64,000 nucleotides of DNA, from the NCBI RefSeq assembly GCF_024752355.1, contig NZ_JANTHZ010000014.1, forward strand, positions 90,373 to 154,372, in the 5' to 3' direction. Positions within the stretch are counted from its first letter, which is position 1. The number at the start of each line of letters is the position of its first letter. The stretch comes from Ancylobacter mangrovi. GTDB lineage: Bacteria; Pseudomonadota; Alphaproteobacteria; Rhizobiales; Xanthobacteraceae. Shown one piece after another: positions 8,510 through 18,017 of the stretch. A program made the position numbers and the translations under genes. The notes below the pieces were generated by a model, which made no database searches, was not told the DNA's origin, and saw only the letters and a program-made list of their open reading frames with translations.

Positions 8510-11008
8510 ATGAACGAGGACAACGCCATCACGCCGCCGGGCGGGCCGGGCGGCCCGGCGCGCTGGACGTCGAGCGCCAAGGTGGGCGTCGGCACCGCCC
8601 GCACCGCCGCGAGCCGGCTGTGGTTCACGCTCAGCCACGGCATTCTCAACGAGATCTACTATCCGCGCGTCGACGCCGCCTGCACGCGCGACTTCGGCTT
8701 TCTCGTCACCTCGTCGGACGGCTATTTCGCCGAGGAGAAGCGCGACGCCGACCACGAGGTCGGCGTGCTCGAGCACGGCGTGCCGGCCTATCACCTGCTC
8801 AACACCGCGCAGGACGGGCGCTGGCGCATCCAGAAGCAGATCATCACCGACACCCGCCGCGAAGCACTGCTGCAACAGGTCACCTTCGAGGCGCTGATCG
8901 GCGACATCTCGGACTACCGGCTGTTCGCGCTGCTCGCCCCGCACCTCGTCAATGCGGGCGCGGACAACACCGCCTGGGTCGGCGAGTACAAGGGCACGCC
9001 GATGCTGTTCGGCTCCGGCCGGCAGGGCGTCTCGCTCGCGCTCGCCTGCTCGGTGCCGTGGAAGGCGCGCTCGGTCGGCTATGTCGGCGCGTCGGACGGC
9101 TGGCGGCAGCTGCGCAACGACGGCTGCCTCGACGAGCGCTACCAGCGCGCTGAGCACGGCAATGTCGCGCTCAGCGCCGAGATTGACCTCGCCGCCTGCG
9201 ACGGCACGATGCTGATCGCGCTCGGCTTCGGGGTGCGCCCGGAGGAGGCGGGCTTTCGCGCCGTCTCCAGCCTGCTCGACGGCTTCGAGGAGTTGCGCCG
9301 GGACTATGTGCAGGGCTGGCGCGCCTGGCAGGGCACGCTGCTGCCGCTCGACCATCCGCAGAACCGCTCCAACATCAACACCTACCGCGCCAGCACCATC
9401 GTGCTCGCCACCCACCAGCCGCGCTCGGTCGCCGGCGCCATCATCGCCAGCCTGTCGATCCCGTGGGGCTTCAACAAGGGCGACGAGGACCTCGGCGGCT
9501 ACCATCTCGTCTGGCCGCGCGACCTGGTGGAGAACGCGGGCGGGCTGCTCGCCGCCGGCGCGGTCGACGAGGCGAAGTCCGTGCTCGGCTATCTGCGGGC
9601 GATCCAGGAGGAGGACGGCCACTGGTCGCAGAACGTCTGGCTGGACGGCTCCGCCTATTGGGGCGGCGTGCAGATGGACGAGTGCGCCTTCCCCATATTG
9701 CTGACCGACATGATCCGGCGCGGCGGCCATTTCGGCCATGGCGAGCTCGCCTCCTACATGGACATGGTGGCGCGCGCCGCCGCCTTCATCCTGCGCAACG
9801 GCCCGGTCACCGGGCAGGACCGCTGGGAGGAGGATGCGGGCTATTCGCCCTTCACGCTGGCGGTCGAGATCGCCGCCCTGCTCGCCGCCGCCGACATGAT
9901 GGAGATCGCCGGCCGTCGCGACGAGGCACGCTATCTGCGCGAGACCGCCGACGCCTGGAACGACTGCGTCGAGCACTGGACCTTCGCCACCAATACCGAG
10001 CTCGCCGAGAAGCTCGGCGTCGAGGGCTACTATGTGCGCATCGCGCCGGTCGAGACGGCCGACGCGGCCTCGCCGCTCGACGGCTTCGTGCCGGTGAAGA
10101 ACCGGCCGCCCGCCGACACCGACAAGCCGGCGGCGCAGCTCATCAGCCCCGATGCGCTGGCGCTGGTGCGCTTCGGCCTGCGCGCGCCGGACGACCCGCG
10201 CATACTCGGCACCATCAAGGCCATCGACGCGCTGCTGAAGGTGGAGCTGCCGCAGGGCCCGCTCTGGTACCGCTACAACAGCGACGGCTATGGCGAGCAC
10301 GAGGACGGCGCGCCCTTCGACGGCACCGGCATCGGCCGCGCCTGGCCGCTGCTGACCGGCGAGCGCGCGCATTACGAGATCGCAGCCGGCAATCTGGTGC
10401 GCGCCGCGCAGCTTCTCGTCACGCTGGAGGATTCGGCCGGGCCCGGCGGGCTCCTGCCCGAACAGGTCTGGGACAGCGAGGACATCCCCGAGCGCGAGCT
10501 GTTCAAGGGCCGGCCTTCGGGCAGCGCCATGCCGCTGGTATGGGCGCATTCGGAGCACATCAAGCTGATGCGCTCGCTGCGCGACGGGCGGGTGTTCGAC
10601 ATGCCGCCGCAGACCGTGCAGCGCTATCTGGTGGACAAGGTGACCTCGCCGCGCCGGACCTGGCGCTTCAACGAGAAGCTCCGCTCGATCCCGACCGGCC
10701 TGATCCTGCGCATCGAGCTTCCCGCGCCGGCGGTGATCCACTGGTCGGCCGACGGCTGGGCCACCACCCACGACACGCCGACCGCCGCCAACGCCTTCGG
10801 CCTCCACATCGCCGACCTGCCCACCAGTGGGGCGGCGCATGGCCGGCACCTGCGCTTCACCTTCTTCTGGACCGGGGCGGACACGTGGGAGGGCACGGAT
10901 TTCGCGGTGGCCATCGACGGCGAGGGCACCATGTTCCACGGCAGCCAGGACCCGCAGGCGCCCGACGCCAGCCGGCGGGTCGCCGAACCCGCCGAAACGG
11001 CGCAGTGA
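8510..11008 (+). CDS. Glucan 1,4-alpha-glucosidase (GH15 glucoamylase)
   Basis: 832 residues. An N-terminal beta-sandwich domain (about 1-280) is followed by an (alpha/alpha)6 barrel. Marker sequences are PWGFNKGDEDLGGYHLVWPRD (around residue 325), RWEEDAGYSPFT (around 438, carrying the general acid Glu) and LPEQVWDSED (around 649, carrying the general base Glu). The tail beyond 710 looks like a beta-rich carbohydrate-binding region. No signal peptide is visible, so it should act in the cytoplasm, releasing glucose from alpha-glucans or oligosaccharides. ATG at 8510 follows a GGGGG stretch. The next gene, 13 bases downstream, is a glucose-kinase-like protein, which fits capture of the released glucose. 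Confidence 0.92.
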   Translation: MNEDNAITPPGGPGGPARWTSSAKVGVGTARTAASRLWFTLSHGILNEIYYPRVDAACTRDFGFLVTSSDGYFAEEKRDADHEVGVLEHGVPAYHLLNTAQDGRWRIQKQIITDTRREALLQQVTFEALIGDISDYRLFALLAPHLVNAGADNTAWVGEYKGTPMLFGSGRQGVSLALACSVPWKARSVGYVGASDGWRQLRNDGCLDERYQRAEHGNVALSAEIDLAACDGTMLIALGFGVRPEEAGFRAVSSLLDGFEELRRDYVQGWRAWQGTLLPLDHPQNRSNINTYRASTIVLATHQPRSVAGAIIASLSIPWGFNKGDEDLGGYHLVWPRDLVENAGGLLAAGAVDEAKSVLGYLRAIQEEDGHWSQNVWLDGSAYWGGVQMDECAFPILLTDMIRRGGHFGHGELASYMDMVARAAAFILRNGPVTGQDRWEEDAGYSPFTLAVEIAALLAAADMMEIAGRRDEARYLRETADAWNDCVEHWTFATNTELAEKLGVEGYYVRIAPVETADAASPLDGFVPVKNRPPADTDKPAAQLISPDALALVRFGLRAPDDPRILGTIKAIDALLKVELPQGPLWYRYNSDGYGEHEDGAPFDGTGIGRAWPLLTGERAHYEIAAGNLVRAAQLLVTLEDSAGPGGLLPEQVWDSEDIPERELFKGRPSGSAMPLVWAHSEHIKLMRSLRDGRVFDMPPQTVQRYLVDKVTSPRRTWRFNEKLRSIPTGLILRIELPAPAVIHWSADGWATTHDTPTAANAFGLHIADLPTSGAAHGRHLRFTFFWTGADTWEGTDFAVAIDGEGTMFHGSQDPQAPDASRRVAEPAETAQ

Positions 11009-11021
11009 GGGAGTGAAGAAG

Positions 11022-11732
11022 ATGGCCAGCAAAGCGGCAGGCATTCTCGCCGTCGACATCGGCGGAACCGGGCTGAAGGCCGCGGTGATCGACAAGGACG
11101 GGGCGATGCTCTCCGAGCGCGAGCGCGTCGAGACGCCCCATCCCTGTCCACCGCCGGCGCTGCTCGACGCCTATGCCGGCATGGCGGGCCGGCTGCCGGC
11201 CTTCAACCGGATCTCGATCGGTTTTCCCGGCGTGGTGCGCCACGGCACGGTGCTGACCGCGCCCAATCTCGGCACCGACGCCTGGGCCGGCTTCACGCTG
11301 GCCGACAGCATGTCGAAGCAGCTCGGCGGTCACCCGACCCGGCTGATCAACGACGCCGAGATGCAGGGGATGGGCATCGTCTCCGGCAAGGGGCTGGAGA
11401 TGGTGCTCACCCTCGGCACCGGTGCCGGCACGGCGCTGTTCCGCGATGGCGAGCTGATGCCGCACATGGAGCTGGCGCACCATCCGGTTCACCACAAGAA
11501 GACCTATGACGAGTATCTCGGCGTCGCGTCCTACGAGAAGCACGGCAAGAAGCACTGGAACAAGCATGTGAAGCGGGTCATCGAGCTGCTCTACGTGCTG
11601 CTCCACTACGACCGGCTCTATCTCGGCGGCGGCAACGCCAAGCATGTCGAGATCGACCTGCCGGACAACGTCACCATCGCCTCGAACGACGCCGGCCTGA
11701 CCGGCGGGGCCGCGCTCTGGCGCAAGCGCTGA
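11022..11732 (+). CDS. ROK-family / polyphosphate glucokinase-like protein
   Basis: 236 residues. The phosphate-binding loop DIGGTGLKAAV lies near the N-terminus, followed by GFPGVV and LTLGTGAGTALF, the pattern of polyphosphate glucokinases (PPGK) rather than long ROK repressors; there is no DNA-binding N-terminus. A Lys/His-rich stretch (HHPVHHKKTYDEYLG, then KHGKKHWNKHVKR) matches the conserved basic region of PPGKs. It probably phosphorylates glucose from the GH15 enzyme with polyphosphate or ATP as donor. It shares an operon with the glucoamylase. Confidence 0.85.
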   Translation: MASKAAGILAVDIGGTGLKAAVIDKDGAMLSERERVETPHPCPPPALLDAYAGMAGRLPAFNRISIGFPGVVRHGTVLTAPNLGTDAWAGFTLADSMSKQLGGHPTRLINDAEMQGMGIVSGKGLEMVLTLGTGAGTALFRDGELMPHMELAHHPVHHKKTYDEYLGVASYEKHGKKHWNKHVKRVIELLYVLLHYDRLYLGGGNAKHVEIDLPDNVTIASNDAGLTGGAALWRKR

Positions 11733-11770
11733 GCGCCGGAGCGCGGCTCCGCCGGCGCGCCCGGCTTTTC
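11733..11770 (+). terminator. Possible terminator after the glucokinase-like gene
   Basis: GCGCCGG (11733-11739) pairs with CCGGCGC (11752-11758), and a short T-run (TTTT) follows at 11766-11769. The loop region can fold in more than one way, so this is a weak call. Confidence 0.35.
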
Positions 11771-11793
11771 TCGGGCACCTCCCCGGTCGATAC

Positions 11794-11815
11794 TCCCCCG
11801 GCAATCGCCGGGGGA
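11794..11815. repeat. Perfect 9-bp hairpin upstream of the MFS gene
   Basis: TCCCCCGGC-AATC-GCCGGGGGA forms a perfect inverted repeat with a 4-base loop, ending 15 bases before the MFS start codon. It lies in the untranslated leader and could limit read-through from the glucokinase gene or affect translation initiation. Confidence 0.5.
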
Positions 11816-11830
11816 ATTTCGGGGGGCGAG

Positions 11831-13189
11831 ATGTTCAAATTGAGCGAAACCACCCGTCCGTGGTGGGTGCTCGTGGCCGCGAGCGCGGTGCTCGGCCTCG
11901 TCGTGCTCGACGAGACCGTGGTCGGCGTGGCGCTGCCGACCATGTCGGCGGACCTCGCCATGTCGCAGGTCGAGAGCCACTGGGTCGTCAACGCGTACCT
12001 TCTCACCTTCACCTGCTTCCTCGCCGTCGGCGGCAAGCTCGGCGACATGCTGGGGCGGCGCGTCGTGTTTCCCGCCGGTGCGGGGGGCTTCCTCTTGGGC
12101 TCGCTGCTCGCGGGCCTCGCCCCCTCGGGCGGATGGCTGATTGCGGCGCGCGCGGTGCAGGGCATCGGCGCCGCCGTGACCTTCCCGGCCTCGATGGCGA
12201 TCGTCACCCACACCTTCCCGCCGGAGCGGCGCGGCATGGCGTTCGCCGTGCAGACGACGCTCGCCGGCTGCTTCATGGCTTCCGGGCCGCTGGTCGGCGG
12301 CGTGTTCGCGCAGACCATCTCCTGGCGCTGGATCTTCCTCATCAACCTGCCGATCGTGCTGCTCACCGTCGGCGTCCTGTGGTTCGCCTATGTCGAGAAG
12401 CCCGTCGTCCGGCCCCCCGGGCTCTTCGCCCGCTTCGACCGGGCCGGGCTGGTGCTGCTGGTCGGCGCCCTCACCGCGATCACCATTGGGCTGATGCAGG
12501 CCACCGAATGGGGCTGGTCGTCGCCCGCGATCCTAACGCTGCTGGCGGGCGGTCTCGTGCTGCTCGCGGCCTTCGTCGGTGTCGAGCTGAAGCGCGCCGC
12601 GCCCCTCATCGAGCTCGACCTGCTGGCGATCCCGACCTTCACCGGCGGCAACATCGTCTTCGCCGTGTTCCAGTTCGAGAAGACCATCGTCTTCATTTTC
12701 GTCGCGCTCTATCTGCAGCACGTGCTCGGCCGGACGCCGATCGCGAGCGGCCTGCTGGTCTCGATCGCGATCTTGCCCACCCTGCTAACCTCGCGCCTCG
12801 CCGGGCGGATCCGCGACGCCCGGGGAGCGCGCGGGCCGCTGACGCTGGCGCTCTTCCTCACCGCGCTCTGCGTCATGGCGATCGGCATCGGCACGGTGCT
12901 GCGCAGCGAGGTGCTGATCGGCGCGGTCATGATCTTATGGGGCGCGGTGATGCCGGGCATCGCGGTCACCGCGCGCCCGGCTCTGATGAGGGCGGTAGCG
13001 CTCGACAAGCAGGGGCAGGCGAGCGGCGTGAACCTGTCGATCCAGATGCTCGGCGGCACGGTGGCGATCGCCGTCTGCGGCACGCTCTTGGTTGCTACCG
13101 GCGCCTACTGGCTGGTGTTCCTGGTCACCGGCCTGTGCACCCTCGCCGCGGCGGGGGCGGCGTGGCTGCTGGTCGAGCGGCCGGGGTAG
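11831..13189 (+). CDS. MFS transporter (DHA2/EmrB-QacA-like drug exporter)
   Basis: 452 residues with about 13-14 hydrophobic segments. Motif LDETVVGVALPTM lies in the first helix, characteristic of DHA2 drug:H+ antiporters, and the loop-2 motif appears as GGKLGDMLGRR. Probably an inner-membrane exporter of drugs or metabolites. The start has GGGGGGCGAG upstream. It is slightly short for a 14-helix DHA2 member because the C-terminal tail is brief. No adaptor protein or regulator is adjacent, so the substrate is unknown. Confidence 0.88.
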   Translation: MFKLSETTRPWWVLVAASAVLGLVVLDETVVGVALPTMSADLAMSQVESHWVVNAYLLTFTCFLAVGGKLGDMLGRRVVFPAGAGGFLLGSLLAGLAPSGGWLIAARAVQGIGAAVTFPASMAIVTHTFPPERRGMAFAVQTTLAGCFMASGPLVGGVFAQTISWRWIFLINLPIVLLTVGVLWFAYVEKPVVRPPGLFARFDRAGLVLLVGALTAITIGLMQATEWGWSSPAILTLLAGGLVLLAAFVGVELKRAAPLIELDLLAIPTFTGGNIVFAVFQFEKTIVFIFVALYLQHVLGRTPIASGLLVSIAILPTLLTSRLAGRIRDARGARGPLTLALFLTALCVMAIGIGTVLRSEVLIGAVMILWGAVMPGIAVTARPALMRAVALDKQGQASGVNLSIQMLGGTVAIAVCGTLLVATGAYWLVFLVTGLCTLAAAGAAWLLVERPG

Positions 13190-13260
13190 GGAAGACGGGC
13201 CACCGTCCGGCGCGCCGAGGTAGGAGGCCGCCATCGCGGCCACCGATCCTGTGTCCGGCC

Positions 13261-13316
13261 GGGTCGGCTTCCCCGACCCGCCACCGTATCGGTTGCCCGC
13301 CGTTCCGGCGGCGGGC
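13261..13316. terminator. Two hairpins between convergent genes
   Basis: GGGTCGG...CCGACCC (13261-13279) and GCCCGCCG...CGGCGGGC (13295-13316) lie between the convergent MFS and autotransporter genes. Neither has a good T-run, so they are only weak terminator candidates. Confidence 0.35.
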
Positions 13317-13324
13317 CTCGACCG

Positions 13325-16300
13325 TCAGAAGTTCACCTTCAGCGTCGCGTTGAGGCCATTCTGGGTGGTGCCGTCGCCATACTGGCCGGAATAGGCGACG
13401 CTGAGGTTCGCCCTTTCCGACGTCGCCAGCCGCAGCCCGGCCTCCACTACCGCCGCGTCCTCGGCGATGGGCAGTCCGCTTGTGATGAAGGAGGCGCCGC
13501 CGAGGGCGAAGTAGGACACGTCGGTCGGCGTCGTGTCGCCGAAGGCGTGCTGCCAGCCGACGCTGCCATAGAACGACATGTCGGCGCCGGCGACGGCGAG
13601 CGGCAGCGAGGTGCGGATGCCCAGCGTCGTGAAGCCGGTCTCGCTGGTCGACCCCTCGGTGACCAGCGCGGCGCTGCCGCCCTGTTCGCCGTAGCTGTCG
13701 GTGTGCAGGTTCACATAGGCGAGGTTGGCGAAGGGCTCGAAATGAGCGAGGGCGGTGTCGATGCCGTAGCCGAGCTCGCCGAAGGCCTGGAAGGTGCCGG
13801 CGTCGTAGTCGGATTTGAGCGTGTCGGTATAGCCATTGAACGCCAGCGACCGCGTCGTCTCGAGGCCCTGCCAGCTATAGGCGAGGCCGGTGCGCAGGGC
13901 GAGCGCGCCCCATTTGCGCCCGGCATAGGCGCCGCCATGCCAGTTGTCGCTGTCGCCGGAGGAGGCGCGGGCGTCGACGTCGATGCTGCCCGAGCTGTAG
14001 CCGCCGAGCACGCCGAGCCGCCAGCCCTGGAACTCGCCATCGGCGCCGATGAAGAAGCCGCCGATGGTGCTGTCGAGCCCCGCCGCGTCGCCATTGCCGT
14101 TCATCGACGACCAGTTGCCGAAGCCGCTCGCCCACAGCGTGCCGGGCGAGGCCTCGGCCGGGGCGGGGGCCGCCTTCGTCGGGAAGGGCGCGCTCGCCGC
14201 CGGGGCCGGCGCCGGCGCGCCGTAGAACAGCGGCGCGACGGCGATGTCGTTGGCGCCGCTGTTCCCGTCCATCGTGCGCAGCCGGTCGAACACGGCGCGG
14301 CGCACGAACTGGCTGTCGGTGATCATCACGCTCTTGGCCGAGGCGTTGATCTCCGGCGAGAGAGAGGAGAAGGCCGCCGGAGCGGTGCCGGCATTGAGCG
14401 AGAGCAGGGCGTCGTCGAGCGGCGTGCTGCCCGCTTGCATGGTGTCGCGCGCGGCGGCGACGGCGGTCTGGTTCGCGGTGTTCGCGAGCGCCACGAAGGG
14501 AACCTCGCTGCGCACCGTGTCCAGCGCCACGCCGTTGGCGATGTAGGACACGACGGCGTCGAGCAGGGGATAGGCGGTGCCGAACGGGTCATTGACGCCG
14601 GCAAAGGCGCCGTTGACGCCGCCCGCCGCGCCGAGGATCTCGTAATGGCGCAGGCCCATATACGGGCTGGCGAGGCTGAGCTGAAGGTTCGCGCCCGCGA
14701 CCGCGACGGTGCCGCCGGCGGTGATCAGGTCGGCGGTGCCGTCCTGGGCGAATTCGGCCTGGTAGGTCGTGCCCGGCGCCAGCGTGACATTGCCGCCTAC
14801 GGTGACGGTGCCGACCGAATTGCCCGGGGCGATGGTGCCGGCGGTCACCATGAGGTCGCGCTGCACCGTGCCGGTGCCGAAGAACAGGCCGCCCGTCTCG
14901 ACGCTCCCGGTGACGGTGCCGTTATTGCCGAAGGCGCCGGTGCTTTTCACATTGCTGTCGACCAGCGCGTCGTTGATCAGGACGCCGTCATTGTGCACGG
15001 CCGAGCCGCCGCGCGCCGAGACCGTGCCGGCATTGTAGAAGGTGCCGGCCTGGCCGATGGAGAGCGGGCCGACGATCGAGCCGGTCAGGGCCAGCGTGCC
15101 GCCCTCGACGGTGGTGCCGCCCGTGTAGAGGCTGTTGCCGGCGAGGACGAGCGTGCCGCTGCCCCGCAGGGCCAGGCCGCCATCGCCGGTCATGTCGTTG
15201 GCCCAGACGTCGAAGGCGTTGTAGCCGCCGCGCGCGGCGTTCATCGTCACCGTCTGGATGCACCCCTGCGAGCCTTCGCCGCCGCAATTGAGCGCGCCGA
15301 AGCCGTCGGCGGCGGCGTACAGGTTCAGCCGCGCCCAGCCCATACCGTTGTCGAACACGTTGCCGGACGGCAGTTCGGTCGTCCTCAGCACCTCGCGCCG
15401 CTGGTCGGCGGTGAGGTAGGGGAAGCGGGTGGACAGCAGGACCTCCGCTCCCTCCGGCACGACGGGCGCCTCGGTGGTGGAGGTGAGGTCGGGCAGGTTG
15501 TAGGTGAGCAGATTCAGATAGTCCTGCCGGTCCTGCGCGAACCGCGCGGCGGTCGGGATGACGCCGGCGCGGATGCACCCGATGACGTTGTTCTCGCAGC
15601 TCGCGGCATAGGGCGAGCCTCCGCCCGAACCGATATAGGCCTGCAGCGACGCGCTGGCCGCCGCGAGGTCCACGGGCTGCAGGGACAGGGTTCCCGGGTC
15701 GCCGTCCGGCACGACGACGCCGTCGTAATTCACGCCGTTGAGCCACTGGGCGATGTTGTAGGTGGCGAGGATGCGGCCGCTGATGACGTCCAGCGGGTAA
15801 TGCACGCCGAAGATGTTGCGGCTGAGGCCGAACTCCACGCCGGCCCTGAGGAAGTCCTTGAAGTACTCGGGGGCCATGATGCCCGTGAGCAGGGCAAGGG
15901 TGTTGCCCATGGTGGAATGGCCGCTGGGAAAGGCCGAGCTGTCGATATAGGTTCCCCAGTCCTGGGCCTTATAACCCTGCGGCACGTTCGAGGATTGCTG
16001 GATCGTCACGGCCAGCGGCGATGCCTGGTCGGTGGTCCAGGGATTGCTGTGGATCTCGGACGACACCACGAAGGGGCGGGGATCTCCGGCGGCCTCACCC
16101 GCGTATGTGGGTAGAGTCGTATATTGCTGGCCATAGCTGTTCAGGGTGGAGCTGTTGCCGAAATAGCCCTTTAGCCCGCCGGCAATGTCGACGAATGCGT
16201 TGACCGCATTGAAGGTGTTGGCGATGTAGGCCCCGTGCGTGTCGGGAAAATTCGTTCCCGGTGCGAGCAGGTTGCCCGCGTCGAACAGGTAGCTGAGCTG

Positions 16301-16627
16301 CGGGACCGCGTGGTTCCAGATGTTGTAGTACAGCGTCGGGGACTGGAGCTGGCTGTCGAGCGCCGCCGTCTGCTTCTGTGTCGAGGTGGAGGTGGAATAG
16401 ATCTCGACCTCGGTCGCGAGGTTCTGTTTCAGGATATCGATGCCGGCGCTCGACTGGGTGAGCGTGCCGAAATTCGACAGGAGCTGGGTGTTGCAGTCCC
16501 ACACGCCGCAGCCCGAAGCCTGCGCGAAGGCCGCCGAGCCGCCGATTGCCGAGAGACACATCATCGCGGCCGGAGCCACGGAAACTGCAATAATTAGCCG
16601 ACCGAACGGCTGCCGGATCCCCACCAC
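13325..16627 (-). CDS. PAP2-phosphatase/autotransporter fusion protein
   Basis: 1100 residues. Residues 1-36 are a long Sec signal ending AFAQA. Residues about 60-300 form a PAP2 (type 2 phosphatidic acid phosphatase / class A acid phosphatase) domain with DPRPF (R184-P185), PSGHS (234-238, active-site His) and SR-N5-H-YPLD (269-280, nucleophile His276 with D280). The middle has autotransporter-type beta-helix repeats (GTLVLAGNSLYTGGTTVEGG) near 490. An Ala/Pro linker precedes a C-terminal beta-barrel (about 830-1100) ending in Phe (LKVNF), the type V secretion translocator. The phosphatase is thus predicted at the cell surface. GTG is the likely start. The gene stands alone, convergent with the MFS gene and divergent from an aldo/keto reductase. 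Confidence 0.88.
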   Translation of the reverse strand: MVGIRQPFGRLIIAVSVAPAAMMCLSAIGGSAAFAQASGCGVWDCNTQLLSNFGTLTQSSAGIDILKQNLATEVEIYSTSTSTQKQTAALDSQLQSPTLYYNIWNHAVPQLSYLFDAGNLLAPGTNFPDTHGAYIANTFNAVNAFVDIAGGLKGYFGNSSTLNSYGQQYTTLPTYAGEAAGDPRPFVVSSEIHSNPWTTDQASPLAVTIQQSSNVPQGYKAQDWGTYIDSSAFPSGHSTMGNTLALLTGIMAPEYFKDFLRAGVEFGLSRNIFGVHYPLDVISGRILATYNIAQWLNGVNYDGVVVPDGDPGTLSLQPVDLAAASASLQAYIGSGGGSPYAASCENNVIGCIRAGVIPTAARFAQDRQDYLNLLTYNLPDLTSTTEAPVVPEGAEVLLSTRFPYLTADQRREVLRTTELPSGNVFDNGMGWARLNLYAAADGFGALNCGGEGSQGCIQTVTMNAARGGYNAFDVWANDMTGDGGLALRGSGTLVLAGNSLYTGGTTVEGGTLALTGSIVGPLSIGQAGTFYNAGTVSARGGSAVHNDGVLINDALVDSNVKSTGAFGNNGTVTGSVETGGLFFGTGTVQRDLMVTAGTIAPGNSVGTVTVGGNVTLAPGTTYQAEFAQDGTADLITAGGTVAVAGANLQLSLASPYMGLRHYEILGAAGGVNGAFAGVNDPFGTAYPLLDAVVSYIANGVALDTVRSEVPFVALANTANQTAVAAARDTMQAGSTPLDDALLSLNAGTAPAAFSSLSPEINASAKSVMITDSQFVRRAVFDRLRTMDGNSGANDIAVAPLFYGAPAPAPAASAPFPTKAAPAPAEASPGTLWASGFGNWSSMNGNGDAAGLDSTIGGFFIGADGEFQGWRLGVLGGYSSGSIDVDARASSGDSDNWHGGAYAGRKWGALALRTGLAYSWQGLETTRSLAFNGYTDTLKSDYDAGTFQAFGELGYGIDTALAHFEPFANLAYVNLHTDSYGEQGGSAALVTEGSTSETGFTTLGIRTSLPLAVAGADMSFYGSVGWQHAFGDTTPTDVSYFALGGASFITSGLPIAEDAAVVEAGLRLATSERANLSVAYSGQYGDGTTQNGLNATLKVNF

Positions 16628-16919
16628 GGCTCTGTCCCTTTTCTAAAGGCGTCCCCTGCACGCCGTCCCGCCCCACCTTCAGCTAAAACGCATTTCGTGA
16701 TGAGTTGAAGTCATTTGTCGCGCTCGGGGCGCTTTCTTGGAAGGTGTCATCCTACCGCAACACTGCCGTGGCCGGGGGTGCGTCAGCTTTCGGGCGCGGC
16801 GGGCGCAAGCGCGTGATCGGCGCCGTCGCGCCCGCGCGGGGGAGCGGATCGGTGCTATCCTCCCGCCGCGCCTCATGGCGGGCGCGACGGGAGTCCGCTC
16901 CGTATTCGGGATCTTCAGC

Positions 16920-17948
16920 ATGTCGACGCATATGCCCGCACGGCGCCTCGGGCGCAGTGGCCTGACAGTCTCGCGCCTCGCGCTGGGCGCGATGAATTTC
17001 GGTGCCCGCACCGATGAAGCCGAATCCCTGCGCATGATCGCGGCGGCGGCCGAGGCGGGCGTGAACTTCATCGACACCGCCGACACCTATGCCGGCGGCC
17101 GCTCGGAAGAGATCGTGGGCAAGGCGATCGCCGCCGACCGCGACGCGTGGGTGCTGGCGACGAAGCTCGCCAATCGCAACGGGCCCGGCCTCAACGACCG
17201 CGGCCTGTCGCGCAAGTGGATCCTGCACGAGGCGCATCAGAGCCTGCGCCGGCTCGGCACCGACTACGTCGATATCCTGTATCTCCATATGGAGGATCCG
17301 CTGACGCCGATGGAGGAAACGGTGCGCGCGCTCGGCCAGCTCCAGCGCGACGGCGCGATCCGCTATTTCGGCGTGTCCAACCACAGCGCCTGGCGCATCG
17401 CGGCGCTCTGCGCCCTCTGCGACCAGGAAGGGATCGACCGTCCGGTCGTCTCCCAGCCGCTCTATCACGCGCTGGACCGCACGGCCGAGCGCGAGCTGCT
17501 GCCCGCCTGCCGGCATTTCGGCCTCGGCGTCGCCGTCTACAGCCCGACGGCCCGGGGCATCCTGTCCGGGAAGTACCGCCCCGACGCGCCGCCCCCGCCC
17601 GATAGCCGGGTCGCGGTGGCGGACAGGCGCATCCTGGAGGCCGCCTATCATCCCGATTCCGTCGTCGCCGCGATGCGCATCGCCGGCTACGCGGCCGAAC
17701 GGGGCGTGCCGCCGACCGCCTTCGCGCTGGCCTGGGTGCTGGCGAACGACTACGTGACCTCGTGCATCGTCGGCCCGCGGACCTTCGAGCAATGGCAGGA
17801 CTATCTGGCGGTGCTCGACGTCACCTGGACCGCCGAGGACGAGACGACCGTCGACGCCATCGTCCCGCGCGGCGCCACCGCCGCTCCCGGGCTGGTCGAT
17901 CCGAAATTCGCGATCGAGGGACGCGAGGGGCCGGCGCGCACGGGGTAG
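16920..17948 (+). CDS. Aldo/keto reductase
   Basis: 342-residue NADPH-dependent oxidoreductase. The N-terminal strand RRLGRSGLTVSRLALGAMNFG is divided among family motifs, followed by FIDTADTYAGGRSEEIVG (catalytic Asp and Tyr), LATKLAN (catalytic Lys) and ILYLHMEDP (catalytic His), so the tetrad is intact. The C-terminal part keeps the cofactor-binding SGKYR and IVGPRTFEQ stretches. ATG at 16920 is chosen because the homology begins just after it. Substrate unknown; it appears monocistronic. Confidence 0.9.
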   Translation: MSTHMPARRLGRSGLTVSRLALGAMNFGARTDEAESLRMIAAAAEAGVNFIDTADTYAGGRSEEIVGKAIAADRDAWVLATKLANRNGPGLNDRGLSRKWILHEAHQSLRRLGTDYVDILYLHMEDPLTPMEETVRALGQLQRDGAIRYFGVSNHSAWRIAALCALCDQEGIDRPVVSQPLYHALDRTAERELLPACRHFGLGVAVYSPTARGILSGKYRPDAPPPPDSRVAVADRRILEAAYHPDSVVAAMRIAGYAAERGVPPTAFALAWVLANDYVTSCIVGPRTFEQWQDYLAVLDVTWTAEDETTVDAIVPRGATAAPGLVDPKFAIEGREGPARTG

Positions 17949-18017
17949 CGGCGACGCAAGGTGCCTGCCCGCGAGGAGCCTGCCGGCGGGGAGCCCGCCG
18001 GCCCTTCAAGCGTCCTG

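Noticed and set aside
8450..11095. An 881-codon open frame antisense to the glucoamylase gene
   Set aside because: The composition is dominated by Arg, Ala, Gly and His, with no domain pattern; it is a coding shadow.
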